Positions 1-7,772 of a DNA stretch of 64,000 nucleotides are shown in pieces. How positions within the stretch are numbered: position 1 is the stretch's first letter; every line of letters starts with the position of its first letter. The notes beneath the pieces were generated by a model that made no database searches, had not been told where the DNA came from, and worked only from the letters and a program-made list of their open reading frames with translations. Position numbers and translations under genes: made by a program. Source of the stretch: Terriglobia bacterium (GTDB lineage Bacteria; Acidobacteriota; Terriglobia; JAJPHL01); contig JAJPHL010000063.1 of the NCBI GenBank assembly GCA_021325275.1, positions 1 to 64,000 on the forward strand, written 5' to 3'.

Positions 1-88
1 CCCACGCGTGATCGTCGCTCCGTGCTCCATCGTCCCCAGGCGGCTCTTCGAGCACGTCGACAGGGCAACTCCGTCTGCCCTCTTGACT
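1..88. other. Flank downstream of the truncated peptidase; nothing recognised
   Basis: Between the window edge and the stop of the M16 peptidase I recognise no gene. On the minus strand an ATG at position 99 opens a frame that runs off the window edge (33 codons, beginning MISKVKRADG). It matches nothing I know and could be chance. The segment is not the continuation of the M16 peptidase in any frame I can read, so a breakpoint near position 95 is likely. Confidence 0.3.
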
Positions 89-1828
89 TTACTTATCATG
101 GATGGCCCCCGCGTTGAAGTTTGCGCTGAGCCCTTCTAACTCCTCGGCCACCTTCAGGGAATCGCGCGTCGCCGTTCCTTCCTCCAACATGCGCAACGTG
201 AAACTCGCAGTGCCGGGCGCGCCCGCGGGATCGGCCGCGTACCCGCTGTTCACGATCGCCGTGAAGTTCACGACGGGAGCATTGTGCCGTTCCGCCAACA
301 CGACGTTTAGACCATTCGACAACGTGGTCTTTTGCATCGGCGGCAGGTTCAGACTCATCGCCCCTCCCATCGCCGGTTCTTTCGAACGATCGATCGCCGC
401 GGTCGTCGTGAAGTTCTTGGGGTACGGATGCACTTCCAACTGGTAGTCGCCGTCGCTCAGCCATTCGACCGCCATTTTCCGGACGCTCTCGGGCGTGGCT
501 TCTTTCACCCGCTTCAAATAGTCGCGATAGCAATCGGCGTGTCCCGTGTACGTTTGGCAGCGCGCCAGTGTGTCGCTCTTGCCGCCGAATCCGCCGATGC
601 GTTCGAGTCCGCGCGTGAACGTCCCCAAAATCTGGATCTTGGCGATGCGCAATTCGTCCGCTGTTGGACCGGACTTGAGAAAGCTCTGCAACTCTTCGTC
701 CGCGCCGCGTTCCATGCGATGGAAGTTTGCGTCCGCCTTGGACGCGTCAGGATCGGGTTTGGCGGTCAGCGTCAGATCGAATTGTCCGCCGATTTCGTTG
801 GTGTCGTCGGCGGCCGTGGCGGAGGTCGCCACTTGATCCTTATAGACAAGCCGTTTATACAGCCGGGATGTCCGGCCGCGACCCAAGATTTGCGCCGCGA
901 TGTCGAGCAACGCTTCGTCGTGCGATCCAAACTCCGGCACATTCCAGATCCGATACAAACGCGACTGCGGTGTGTTGCGATCCTGCATCCATCCGCGATG
1001 CGAGCCGTGCATTTTGGCGATCCAGGTTTTCGTTTTTTCGATCGGCGGCCCGGCGGGAATCTCGCCGTAATACTTTTCCACTTTCTCGCGTGCCGCTTCC
1101 GGTGTGATGTCGCCGGCAATCACCATGATGACGTTGTTGGGACCGTAATACGTCTTGAACCATTCGGTGACATCCGCCATCGACGCGTGGTCCAGGTCGG
1201 CCATCGACCCGATGACGGTCCACGAGTAGGGATGGCCGGCGGGATAGGTATTTTCGGCGACGGCATACTCCACCATCCCGAATGCGGCGTTGTCGCCCTG
1301 GCGTTTTTCGTTTTGCACGACGCCGCGTTGCAAGTCGAGCGTGTGTTGATCGAACGGAAGCAAGTGACCCATGCGATCGCTTTCGGCGAACAGCGTGTAG
1401 TCGAGCATGGAGTCGGGGATATTTTCGAAATAGTTGGTGCGATCGTTGTTCGTCGTGCCGTTCAAGTTCGTCGCGCCGATGCGCTCCATGGCGGTGAGGT
1501 AGACGTGCTTGAAATTGTTGCTGCCGCCGAACATCAAGTGCTCGAAGAGATGCGCGAATCCCGTCTTGCCGGGCTTTTCGTTCTTCGATCCGACGTGATA
1601 CCAGGTATTGACGGCCACGATCGGCGCCTTGTGGTCCTCGTGGACGATGACCGTCAAGCCGTTTTTCAAAGTGAATGTTGTGTACTTGATCTCGGGGATC
1701 GGAATATCGACGCCGCCGGCAGGTTTAGCCGGCGCAGGTTTCGCGGCGGCCCCGCCCGTTTGAGAAAAGCAGAAGACAGGGAACAGAGAGACTACGGCCA
1801 GCATGAAAATGCGGCAGAACGTTTTCAT
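89..1828 (-). CDS. M16 family zinc peptidase, truncated at the C-terminus
   Basis: Secreted zinc peptidase of the pitrilysin/insulinase family (M16). The start chosen is the ATG at 1828, which has a GGAGG ribosome site just upstream and gives a signal peptide (MKTFCRIFMLAVVSLFPVFC); a longer frame upstream has neither. The inverted zinc motif HLFEH lies at about residues 93-97, and the downstream QNEKRQ probably supplies the third ligand. An M16 peptidase domain, an M16C domain and the start of a second M16 repeat follow. The 579-residue protein stops abruptly just after LSANFNAG, where two-domain relatives of about 900 residues continue, so roughly the last third is missing. Either the gene is broken by a rearrangement near position 95, or a frameshift lies there. 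A shortened protein could still fold its first catalytic half. Confidence 0.8.
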   Translation of the reverse strand: MKTFCRIFMLAVVSLFPVFCFSQTGGAAAKPAPAKPAGGVDIPIPEIKYTTFTLKNGLTVIVHEDHKAPIVAVNTWYHVGSKNEKPGKTGFAHLFEHLMFGGSNNFKHVYLTAMERIGATNLNGTTNNDRTNYFENIPDSMLDYTLFAESDRMGHLLPFDQHTLDLQRGVVQNEKRQGDNAAFGMVEYAVAENTYPAGHPYSWTVIGSMADLDHASMADVTEWFKTYYGPNNVIMVIAGDITPEAAREKVEKYYGEIPAGPPIEKTKTWIAKMHGSHRGWMQDRNTPQSRLYRIWNVPEFGSHDEALLDIAAQILGRGRTSRLYKRLVYKDQVATSATAADDTNEIGGQFDLTLTAKPDPDASKADANFHRMERGADEELQSFLKSGPTADELRIAKIQILGTFTRGLERIGGFGGKSDTLARCQTYTGHADCYRDYLKRVKEATPESVRKMAVEWLSDGDYQLEVHPYPKNFTTTAAIDRSKEPAMGGAMSLNLPPMQKTTLSNGLNVVLAERHNAPVVNFTAIVNSGYAADPAGAPGTASFTLRMLEEGTATRDSLKVAEELEGLSANFNAGAIHDK

Positions 1829-1948
1829 TCGATCCTCCGGAGGGTGACGGTGCCATTGTATCGCCGCAAGGTCGCGCGAGGCTAGGGGAGGACAGCGAGC
1901 AGGCGGATGTCGCCGCGGTCGCGCAGCGGCACTTCGAGAAAACTGCCC

Positions 1949-1977
1949 TTGACGCGCTATAGTGAAATCACTATATT
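1949..1977 (+). promoter_or_regulatory. Promoter with palindromic operator for the first HigBA-like module
   Basis: A sigma70-like promoter is visible: TTGACG at 1949-1954, a 17-base spacer, and TATATT at 1972-1977. The perfect inverted repeat TATAGTGA-AA-TCACTATA (1958-1975) fills the spacer and overlaps the -10 box. This is the usual place for autorepression by an antitoxin or toxin-antitoxin complex; binding itself is inferred. The predicted transcription start (about 1984-1986) coincides with the GTG proposed as the toxin start, so the message may be leaderless. Confidence 0.65.
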
Positions 1978-1984
1978 GAGGTGG

Positions 1985-2350
1985 GTGGCAGAGTATCCGC
2001 TCAAACGCGTGGTCTGGACGGGATCGAGCCGCAGAGATTTGCGCGAGTTTCCGGATGGCGTACAGGATCACATCGGCTATGCCCTCTACGTCGCGCAGCA
2101 GGGCGGCCAGCATCGAGACGCGAAAACTCTGCGTGGATTTGGCAGTGGCGATGTCGTAGAGATCATCAAGGATTTTCGAGGCGATACTTTTCGAGCTGTA
2201 TACACGGTCAGGTTTGGCGACACGATTTACGTGCTTCATGCCTTTCAGAAGAAGTCCAAGACGGGGCGGGAAACACCGCGCCGCGACATCGAGTTGATCA
2301 ACCGTCGGTTACGCGAAGCGGTCCAAATTGCAAAACAGGAGAAGCTATGA
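1985..2350 (+). CDS. RelE/HigB-like toxin (phage Gp49-like family)
   Basis: Toxin of the Gp49-like/HigB branch of the RelE superfamily, whose members cleave mRNA on the ribosome. Recognisable family blocks are KRVVWTGSSRRDLREFP near the start, GYALYVAQQGG, DTFRAVYTVRF and YVLHAFQKKSKTG near the end. The frame is open further upstream, but a GTG at 1985 (VAEYPLKRVVW) gives the usual length of about 121 residues and coincides with the predicted transcription start; TTG 1976 is an alternative but lies inside the -10 box. The stop overlaps the antitoxin start (ATGA), so the pair is translationally coupled with the toxin first, the HigBA order. A paralogous module lies at 20859-21564. Confidence 0.82.
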   Translation: MAEYPLKRVVWTGSSRRDLREFPDGVQDHIGYALYVAQQGGQHRDAKTLRGFGSGDVVEIIKDFRGDTFRAVYTVRFGDTIYVLHAFQKKSKTGRETPRRDIELINRRLREAVQIAKQEKL

Positions 2351-2682
2351 GCGGCAAGGGTTATGAGGTCGGCAGTGGAAATGTGTTCAAAGACATCGGT
2401 GTCCCGAACGCTGAAGAGCATTTGGTCAAAGCGCAACTCGTATTCAAGATCGACGGGATTATGAAAAAACGCCGCATGAAACAAACCGATGCCGCCACGC
2501 TCTTCGGCATTCGCCAGCCCGATGTGTCGAAGATGCTACGCGGCGAGTTCCGTCAGTTTTCCGTGGAGCGGCTGCTGCGATTCTTGGTGAAGCTCGATCA
2601 GGATGTGGAGATCGTCGTGAGGGATCACTCGGACAAACGCACCTCTCCCCAGCTTCACGTTTCCTATGGGAAGGCAGCTTAA
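2347..2682 (+). CDS. XRE-family HigA-like antitoxin
   Basis: Antitoxin partner of the preceding toxin. The 111-residue protein opens with the family block GSGNVFKDIG, then carries a helix-turn-helix at about residues 38-75 (KQTDAATLFGIRQPDVSKML) and ends in the conserved FSVERLLRFLVKLDQDVEIVVR segment. It is expected to bind the toxin and the palindrome at 1958-1975. The ATG overlaps the toxin stop. The stop codon overlaps the stop codon of the convergent ATPase gene on the other strand, so no terminator fits between them. Confidence 0.85.
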   Translation: MSGKGYEVGSGNVFKDIGVPNAEEHLVKAQLVFKIDGIMKKRRMKQTDAATLFGIRQPDVSKMLRGEFRQFSVERLLRFLVKLDQDVEIVVRDHSDKRTSPQLHVSYGKAA

Positions 2683-4598
2683 ACCAAATACTTCGCTTGG
2701 ATCGTGCCGCCGCTCGGGGCGGACGTGGTCATCGACAACTGCGTGCGATCGGTGCCTTGCGGTGCGGGCGCGCCGCATTCCGCGCAGAAGCGGAATCCGA
2801 TGGGCAGCGGTTTCGAGCAATTTGCGCAGCGGAACGCCGTTTCCTCGCTGAATCCAACCACGCGGGCGATCTCTTCGATCGTGGTCTGGCCCATGCGGAC
2901 CTTCATCAAGCCGTCTTCGTGCAGCAAGCGCATGCCTTGATGGCGCGCGATCAAGCAAACTTCCTTGTCCGGCAATCCCTGGCGCACCGCGTTGCGAACC
3001 TGCTCGTTCATCACCAGCATTTCGTAGAGCGCCACGCGACCTTTATATCCCGTGTTGTCGCACGCCGAGCATCCCGCCGGCACGTACATGCGATCGCCGC
3101 AATCGGCGATGCCCGCGGCGGCCATGCGCGCGGCGTATTCGGGGCGGATCGGCGCTTCACTGCGGCAGAAGCACAGCTTGCGAACCAAGCGTTGCGCGAT
3201 CACTGCGCTTACCGACGACGCAATCAGGAATCCGGGAATCTTCAGATCGATCAAGCGCGTCACGGCGGATACGCTGTCATTGGTGTGCAGCGAAGACAGA
3301 ACCAAGTGGCCCGTCTGCGCGGCTTGCAAGGCGATCTCGGCGGTTTCCGGATCGCGGATCTCACCGACCATGATGACGTTGGGATCTTGCCGCAAAATCG
3401 CGCGCAACGTATTGGCAAACGTGAGGCCGGCCTTCGGATTGATCTGAACCTGGTTGATCTCGCGAATCTTGTACTCCACGGGATCTTCCACCGTGATGAT
3501 GTTCAGCGACGGCGAAGTGACCATGTTCAACGCGGAATAAAGCGTGGTCGATTTGCCCGATCCGGTCGGCCCGGTCACTAGAATCATGCCTTGCGGCTGC
3601 GTCAGGATCGACCGGAAAACCTTGGCGTTCGCCTCGCTGAATCCGAGATCGGTGAAATCGACGCGCGTGGCCGAAGGATCGAGCAACCGCATCACGATCT
3701 TCTCGCCGTCGTGCGTGGGCAGGGAAGATACGCGAACGTCGAGGCGGCGCTGGCCCGTTTGTACCAGGAAGCGGCCGTCTTGCGGCGTGCGGCGCTCGGC
3801 GATGTCCATGTTCGCGAGAATCTTCAACCGCGAGACCAGCGCCTGTTGCAAAGTGCTTGGCACGATCGTCAGGTCGCGCAAGAAACCGTCCACGCGCATG
3901 CGGACGAGCGTGGCATCGTCGTGCGGCTCGATGTGCAGATCGCTGGCCTTCTTCATGATCGCCGCGGCCAGGATCGTCGACGCCAGTTTCACGGCGGGTG
4001 TGGTCTCGTTGCGCAACTCGGCGGCGAATTCTTCCATCGCGGCCTTGGCGCGCTCGCCGTTGTTGGCGGCGAAAAACTGGATATCTTGCGTGTCGTTCTG
4101 ATCGATGAACGGCAGCGTTAGGCGTTGCGTCGCGCCGGCTTGCGCTTCCGAGGCCTCGGGCCGGTGATCGGCTTCATCGTAGCAGCGCTCGATGGCGGAA
4201 AGAATCTCGGTGCGCAGGCCCAGGCGCGGCGAAATCGCCATCCCGGAGACGAAGCGCAGTTCATCGACCACGCGCAAATCTTGCGGATCGGCCATCAGCA
4301 CCACCAGCGTGCGGTCGGTCTGGGCGATGGGCAGAGAACAGAAGCGCAGCGCGGTGGTCTTCGGCAGCATCTTCAAAACGGCCGGTTCCACCGTGACGAA
4401 GCGCGCGTCCAGATAGCTGCAACCGATTACTTCTTGGAGCGCGAGCACCAATTCTTCTTTGCTGACGAGACCGCGATCAAGAATGAGATCGCCCAGCCGC
4501 GAGCGCGGCGGAGCCGTCTCCATCAGGCGAAGCAAGTCCGCTTCCGTGACGCTTTTCTTCGCCTTGAGAACGTCGCCGAGTCTCGGTTTCAGTGCCAT
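2679..4598 (-). CDS. PilB/GspE-type secretion ATPase with C-terminal zinc ribbon
   Basis: Cytoplasmic hexameric ATPase of the type IV pilus/type II secretion class, which powers pilus extension or pseudopilus assembly. The 639 residues show a GspE N-terminal domain (about 30-140), the core ATPase with Walker A GPTGSGKST (343-351), the Asp-box EDPVEY (371-376), Walker B VGEIRDPETA (411-420), and a metal-binding insert that is atypical: CFC near 476-478 instead of CxxC, then CSAC near 510-513. After the usual end of the family there is an extra tail with a second zinc-ribbon motif, CANC at 591-594 and CAEC at 605-608, followed by a low-complexity end. It stands alone, away from the pil operon at 25-32 kb, which has its own PilB. 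It may serve another pilus or secretion system, or be regulatory. Confidence 0.85.
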   Translation of the reverse strand: MALKPRLGDVLKAKKSVTEADLLRLMETAPPRSRLGDLILDRGLVSKEELVLALQEVIGCSYLDARFVTVEPAVLKMLPKTTALRFCSLPIAQTDRTLVVLMADPQDLRVVDELRFVSGMAISPRLGLRTEILSAIERCYDEADHRPEASEAQAGATQRLTLPFIDQNDTQDIQFFAANNGERAKAAMEEFAAELRNETTPAVKLASTILAAAIMKKASDLHIEPHDDATLVRMRVDGFLRDLTIVPSTLQQALVSRLKILANMDIAERRTPQDGRFLVQTGQRRLDVRVSSLPTHDGEKIVMRLLDPSATRVDFTDLGFSEANAKVFRSILTQPQGMILVTGPTGSGKSTTLYSALNMVTSPSLNIITVEDPVEYKIREINQVQINPKAGLTFANTLRAILRQDPNVIMVGEIRDPETAEIALQAAQTGHLVLSSLHTNDSVSAVTRLIDLKIPGFLIASSVSAVIAQRLVRKLCFCRSEAPIRPEYAARMAAAGIADCGDRMYVPAGCSACDNTGYKGRVALYEMLVMNEQVRNAVRQGLPDKEVCLIARHQGMRLLHEDGLMKVRMGQTTIEEIARVVGFSEETAFRCANCSKPLPIGFRFCAECGAPAPQGTDRTQLSMTTSAPSGGTIQAKYLV

Positions 4599-4814
4599 GA
4601 TTTGGACTTGACTAGGGACTATAGCTTTAGCGGGCTATTTGAAACAACATTACTATAGTACCATTCTTCGTTCTCCTTAAGACCTAGTACTAGATGTACC
4701 ATGTCGCAAAAGAGTGCAACGGGGCAGCCCGCACCAAAATGAGGCAGTTGCAGTTTTGGGAACAATGAGGCAGTTGCGATTTTGGAACGGCGACTTGTCG
4801 CCGCACTCTGCAAA
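4599..4814. other. Intergenic region with a short tandem repeat
   Basis: This gap separates the ATPase from the cyclase-kinase gene, both on the minus strand. At 4739-4788 a unit beginning ATGAGGCAGTTGC and ending in TTTTGGAAC occurs twice head to tail, with a one-base length difference and few mismatches. Tandem repeats of this size are found at the ends of some insertion sequences such as IS21-like elements, so this may be an IS-end scar, but no transposase is present. I see no gene here. Confidence 0.5.
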
Positions 4815-7127
4815 TTACGCCGCGGCGGACGGAGCGTTCTCCACAGGTAAATCGTCTACGACGCAGCGGAAACCGCACGCCGGACGTTGCGACTCCGCTT
4901 TTTGCCACGAGCGCACTGAAAGCCGCGCTACTCTCGGGTGGTCGTCCCACGATCCGCCGCGAATAATCTTGAACTCGCCCGACGCGGGACCGCGCGGATC
5001 GGTGAGCTCGTCGGCCGAGTATTCCGCGAACCAATCGGCGCACCATTCCCAAACATTGCCGAGCGTATCGTAGAGTCCCCACGCGTTCGGCAATTTGCCG
5101 CGCACGGGCTTGGGACCCGGCGGCGTCACGCGAAACCACGCGATACGATTCGGCTCGCCATAGCGCGGACCCTGATATCCGGCGCGCGCCGCGTATTCCC
5201 ACTCGGCGTCGCTGGGCAAGCGCCCGCCGGCCCACTTGCAATACTCGGCGGCTTGCGCCCAGCTCACACTCACCATCGGACATTGATCGTTCCACGACGC
5301 TTGCAATCCCGCGGGCATCGGTGTTTTCGTAGCCGCGGCGAAACGGCGATACGCGCCGATGGTCACGGGCGTTTGTCCCACCCAAAATCCCTTGGTGATC
5401 GTCACTTGATGGCGCGGCGATTCCGAAACGCTGGCCTCGGGATCCTTCGGCGACGCGCCGCGTAAAAAAGTTCCCGGCGGAATCCAAACGTATTGCTGGC
5501 CGTCCTTGGGATTTGCGCGCGCATCTCCCGGCTGAACCGCCTGTGGTTCGAGCGGGCGCGCCTCGCCGACGCGGAACCCCGGCGCGGGCGTGTGCACGGG
5601 CTCGCCGAGCACACGGCGCAGGTCGTTGGCGATGTCGGCCATCCAGCGATAGCGCCGCGCGGGATCCTTTTGCAGGCATTTCAGGATCAAGGATTCCACT
5701 TCCGGTGGAATCGCCGGTTGCAGCGAGCGCGGCAAGGGAGGATCGGCGTGCAGTTGCTTCATCGCGACGGCCAGCATCGTGTCGCCGTCAAACGCCGGGC
5801 GTCCCGTAAGCATTTCGAAGAGCGTGAGACCGAACGAATAAATGTCGGTGTGCGGACCGATGGGCTTTTGCGCCACTTGCTCGGGCGCCATGTAGCGCGG
5901 CGTGCCCATGGCAACGCCGGTAGCCGTGAGTCCCGTGTTGCCGAAGCCGGAAATACCGAAGTCCATGAGCTTGACGTCGTCGTTCTCGGTGAGCATCACG
6001 TTGGAGGGCTTCAAGTCGCGATGCACGGCGCCTTGGCGATGCACTTCGCCGAGCGCGTCGCACAAATGCAGCGCGATCTCCAGCGATTCGGCGATCGGCA
6101 AGCAGCCCTTCGTCGAAGGATCCATGCGCAGTTGCGTCTCTTGAATCTCGTGCAGGTTGTGGCCCACCACCAACTCCATGGAGATATACGCGGTATTCGA
6201 GGCGCGCCCGAATTCGTGCACGCGGCAGACGCGCGGATGGGTGATGCGCCGCGCCACGCGCAATTCGTTCTTGAAACGCTCCATGGCCACGGCGTCGGAA
6301 GCGATATCGGAGCGCAAAACTTTCAGCGCCAGAACTTCGCCGGTCTCCTCGTCGTTGACTTTGTAGACCACGCCCATGCCTCCGACGCCGAGTTCCTCGA
6401 GAATCTCGTAGCGTCCGCCAAAATGTCCGCCGACGGCCGGCATATCCACGCCGCCGACCGGCACGATGTCCTTCTTCAGCAGGCGTCCGGTGGCGAGTTG
6501 CTGGGTGAGATCCTGGCGGAGCGTCGTGTAGGCGGCGGTTTCGGTCCACACCACTTCGAATAATTCTTCGAGGTTTTGCTTGCCCTTCAACTCGAAGCGT
6601 CCGAGCGATTGCACGCGAATGTCGCCCTCGCCGGGAAGCAGCGAACGCACCGGGGAAGAGATCAGGATTTGTCCCGGCTCGCACTTGGCACAAACGCGCG
6701 CGGCCACGTTCACGGCATTGCCCCAAACGTCGGCGTTCTTGCGGATCACCTCACCGCAGTTGATGCCTACGCGAAGCTGAATGCGCTCGGCATCGGGGAG
6801 TTTCTGATTGCGTTCCAGGAGCAATCGCTGCATGGCGATGGCGGCCATCACCGCTTGCGTGGGGTCGCCAAATTCGGCCATGGCGCCGTCGCCGGTGGAC
6901 TTGATCCAGCGTCCGTTGTATTTGCCGAGCGCGGTGTTGGCCACGTCATCGTGGCGCTGCATCAAGAGGATGCCCGCGGTGTTGCCGAAGCGGTCGTAGT
7001 AGGCGGTGGATCCCACGACGTCGGTGAAAAGAATCGCGACATCGGCCTGATGACGGCGCAACTCCGCGTCAATGCGAGAGCGCTCGCGGAGGAGTAGACC
7101 TAAACTACCTTGCGTCTTGTCGGACAT
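4815..7127 (-). CDS. Class III nucleotide cyclase - Ser/Thr protein kinase - SUMF1-like fusion
   Basis: A 770-residue three-domain signalling protein. Residues about 29-195 form a class III adenylate/guanylate cyclase domain with both metal Asp residues in place (FTDVVGS, D36; STGDGAMAEF, D80) and the NVAAR motif near 140-144. Residues about 240-510 form a Hanks-type kinase: glycine loop GVGGMGVVY (247-255), Lys in ALKV (269), HRD (369-371) and DFG (389-391). Residues about 546-757 resemble the formylglycine-generating-enzyme (SUMF1) fold, with WIPPGTF, LPSDAEWEYAAR, GNVWEWCADW and IIRGGSW, but the catalytic cysteine pair expected after GGS is absent (GGSWDDH). This tail is therefore probably a binding or sensing module rather than an FGE enzyme. 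There is no signal peptide or transmembrane segment, so it should be cytoplasmic. Substrates and the cyclase product are unknown. Confidence 0.87.
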   Translation of the reverse strand: MSDKTQGSLGLLLRERSRIDAELRRHQADVAILFTDVVGSTAYYDRFGNTAGILLMQRHDDVANTALGKYNGRWIKSTGDGAMAEFGDPTQAVMAAIAMQRLLLERNQKLPDAERIQLRVGINCGEVIRKNADVWGNAVNVAARVCAKCEPGQILISSPVRSLLPGEGDIRVQSLGRFELKGKQNLEELFEVVWTETAAYTTLRQDLTQQLATGRLLKKDIVPVGGVDMPAVGGHFGGRYEILEELGVGGMGVVYKVNDEETGEVLALKVLRSDIASDAVAMERFKNELRVARRITHPRVCRVHEFGRASNTAYISMELVVGHNLHEIQETQLRMDPSTKGCLPIAESLEIALHLCDALGEVHRQGAVHRDLKPSNVMLTENDDVKLMDFGISGFGNTGLTATGVAMGTPRYMAPEQVAQKPIGPHTDIYSFGLTLFEMLTGRPAFDGDTMLAVAMKQLHADPPLPRSLQPAIPPEVESLILKCLQKDPARRYRWMADIANDLRRVLGEPVHTPAPGFRVGEARPLEPQAVQPGDARANPKDGQQYVWIPPGTFLRGASPKDPEASVSESPRHQVTITKGFWVGQTPVTIGAYRRFAAATKTPMPAGLQASWNDQCPMVSVSWAQAAEYCKWAGGRLPSDAEWEYAARAGYQGPRYGEPNRIAWFRVTPPGPKPVRGKLPNAWGLYDTLGNVWEWCADWFAEYSADELTDPRGPASGEFKIIRGGSWDDHPRVARLSVRSWQKAESQRPACGFRCVVDDLPVENAPSAAA

Positions 7128-7235
7128 TCAATCGCGATCCAAGGAAGCGGTTAAAGGAAGAGTTTATTACATCGCGACGGGTGTGAGTAGCGGCGATTTT
7201 TCTGAGCGGTGTCCGAATCTGCAGGCGCTCGCGAG

Positions 7236-7424
7236 GTTGTCAGAACCATTCGCGGTAGCGAATGGGCTCACAGGCGTCGGTTACCGCGGACGACTCCCGG
7301 CGAACGAGGCACGGTCCGGATTTGCCTTGACGAGAACCGTCGGGGCTTGGCGGAAGGGCCAGCGAGCCCATTCGCTACCGCGAATGGTTCTGACAGCGGC
7401 AACACAACCAACGCGGAAATTAGG
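7236..7424. repeat. Dispersed inverted-repeat element, family C copy 1
   Basis: About 190 bases bounded by long inverted repeats. The left arm reads GTTGTCAGAACCATTCGCGG and continues into TAGCGAATGGG; the right arm is its complement and ends in AATTAGG. Each arm contains its own hairpin (CCATTCGCGGTAGCGAATGG). A second copy with the same ends lies at 44585-44786. It has no coding capacity and looks like a non-autonomous MITE- or REP-like repeat. Confidence 0.7.
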
Positions 7425-7467
7425 ACACGACCTTTTCTGGCTATCTTTTTTAGAAAACTCGATTGTT

Positions 7468-7702
7468 CTGGAGCCGGTGTGAAAACTCAGCCCGAGCCTG
7501 CGACAGCAGGCGGCAGCATGTAGCCCAGAGCGCGCCGAAGCGCCTTTAGCTTCGGCGAAGCTCTGGGTTCGCGTCTTTTCAATTCTTGTGATCCCTGACC
7601 CAGGGCTGGCCCGCGAAAAAGCGCGCGGTCTGCGCCGCGGGGCTACGCGCTGCCGCCTGCTGTCGCAGGCTCGACGCTCAGTTGTCACACGGATGGCTCC
7701 GG
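7468..7702. repeat. Large palindromic repeat, family D
   Basis: A perfect 24-base inverted pair (7494-7517 and 7649-7672, core GCCTGCGACAGCAGGC) is extended outward by imperfect pairing to CTGGAGCC and GGCTCCGG. The interior holds further hairpins such as CGAAGC...GCTTCG. The core resembles the GCCTGCGCAGCAGGC hairpin found inside the family A elements at 8.6 kb and 33.8 kb, so the two families are probably related. With family C it accounts for most of the 645-base gene-free stretch from 7128 to 7772. Confidence 0.6.
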
Positions 7703-7735
7703 AGCTGGCGCTTCGGCGGCTTTCCGCGAATTCAC

Positions 7736-7763
7736 TTGACATATAACAAGAAACTTATATAAG
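7736..7763 (+). promoter_or_regulatory. Promoter and possible operator of the arsR-type gene
   Basis: TTGACA at 7736-7741, a 16-base spacer and TATAAG at 7758-7763 form a good sigma70-like promoter 10 bases before the ArsR start. An inverted repeat, ATATAA (7741-7746) with TTATAT (7755-7760), fills the spacer. Position and symmetry suit autorepression by the downstream ArsR protein; this is inferred. Confidence 0.6.
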
Positions 7764-7772
7764 CTATGACTT

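Noticed and set aside
332-1885. Long plus-strand frame of 517 codons opposite the M16 peptidase
   Set aside because: It is antisense to a gene with clear zinc motifs, has Arg/His-rich, low-complexity composition and no family pattern. Long antisense frames are common at this GC content.
4815-5500. Annotation of the C-terminal part as a true formylglycine-generating enzyme
   Set aside because: The cysteine pair needed for copper binding and catalysis after the GGS motif is missing (GGSWDDH), so only the fold is retained.
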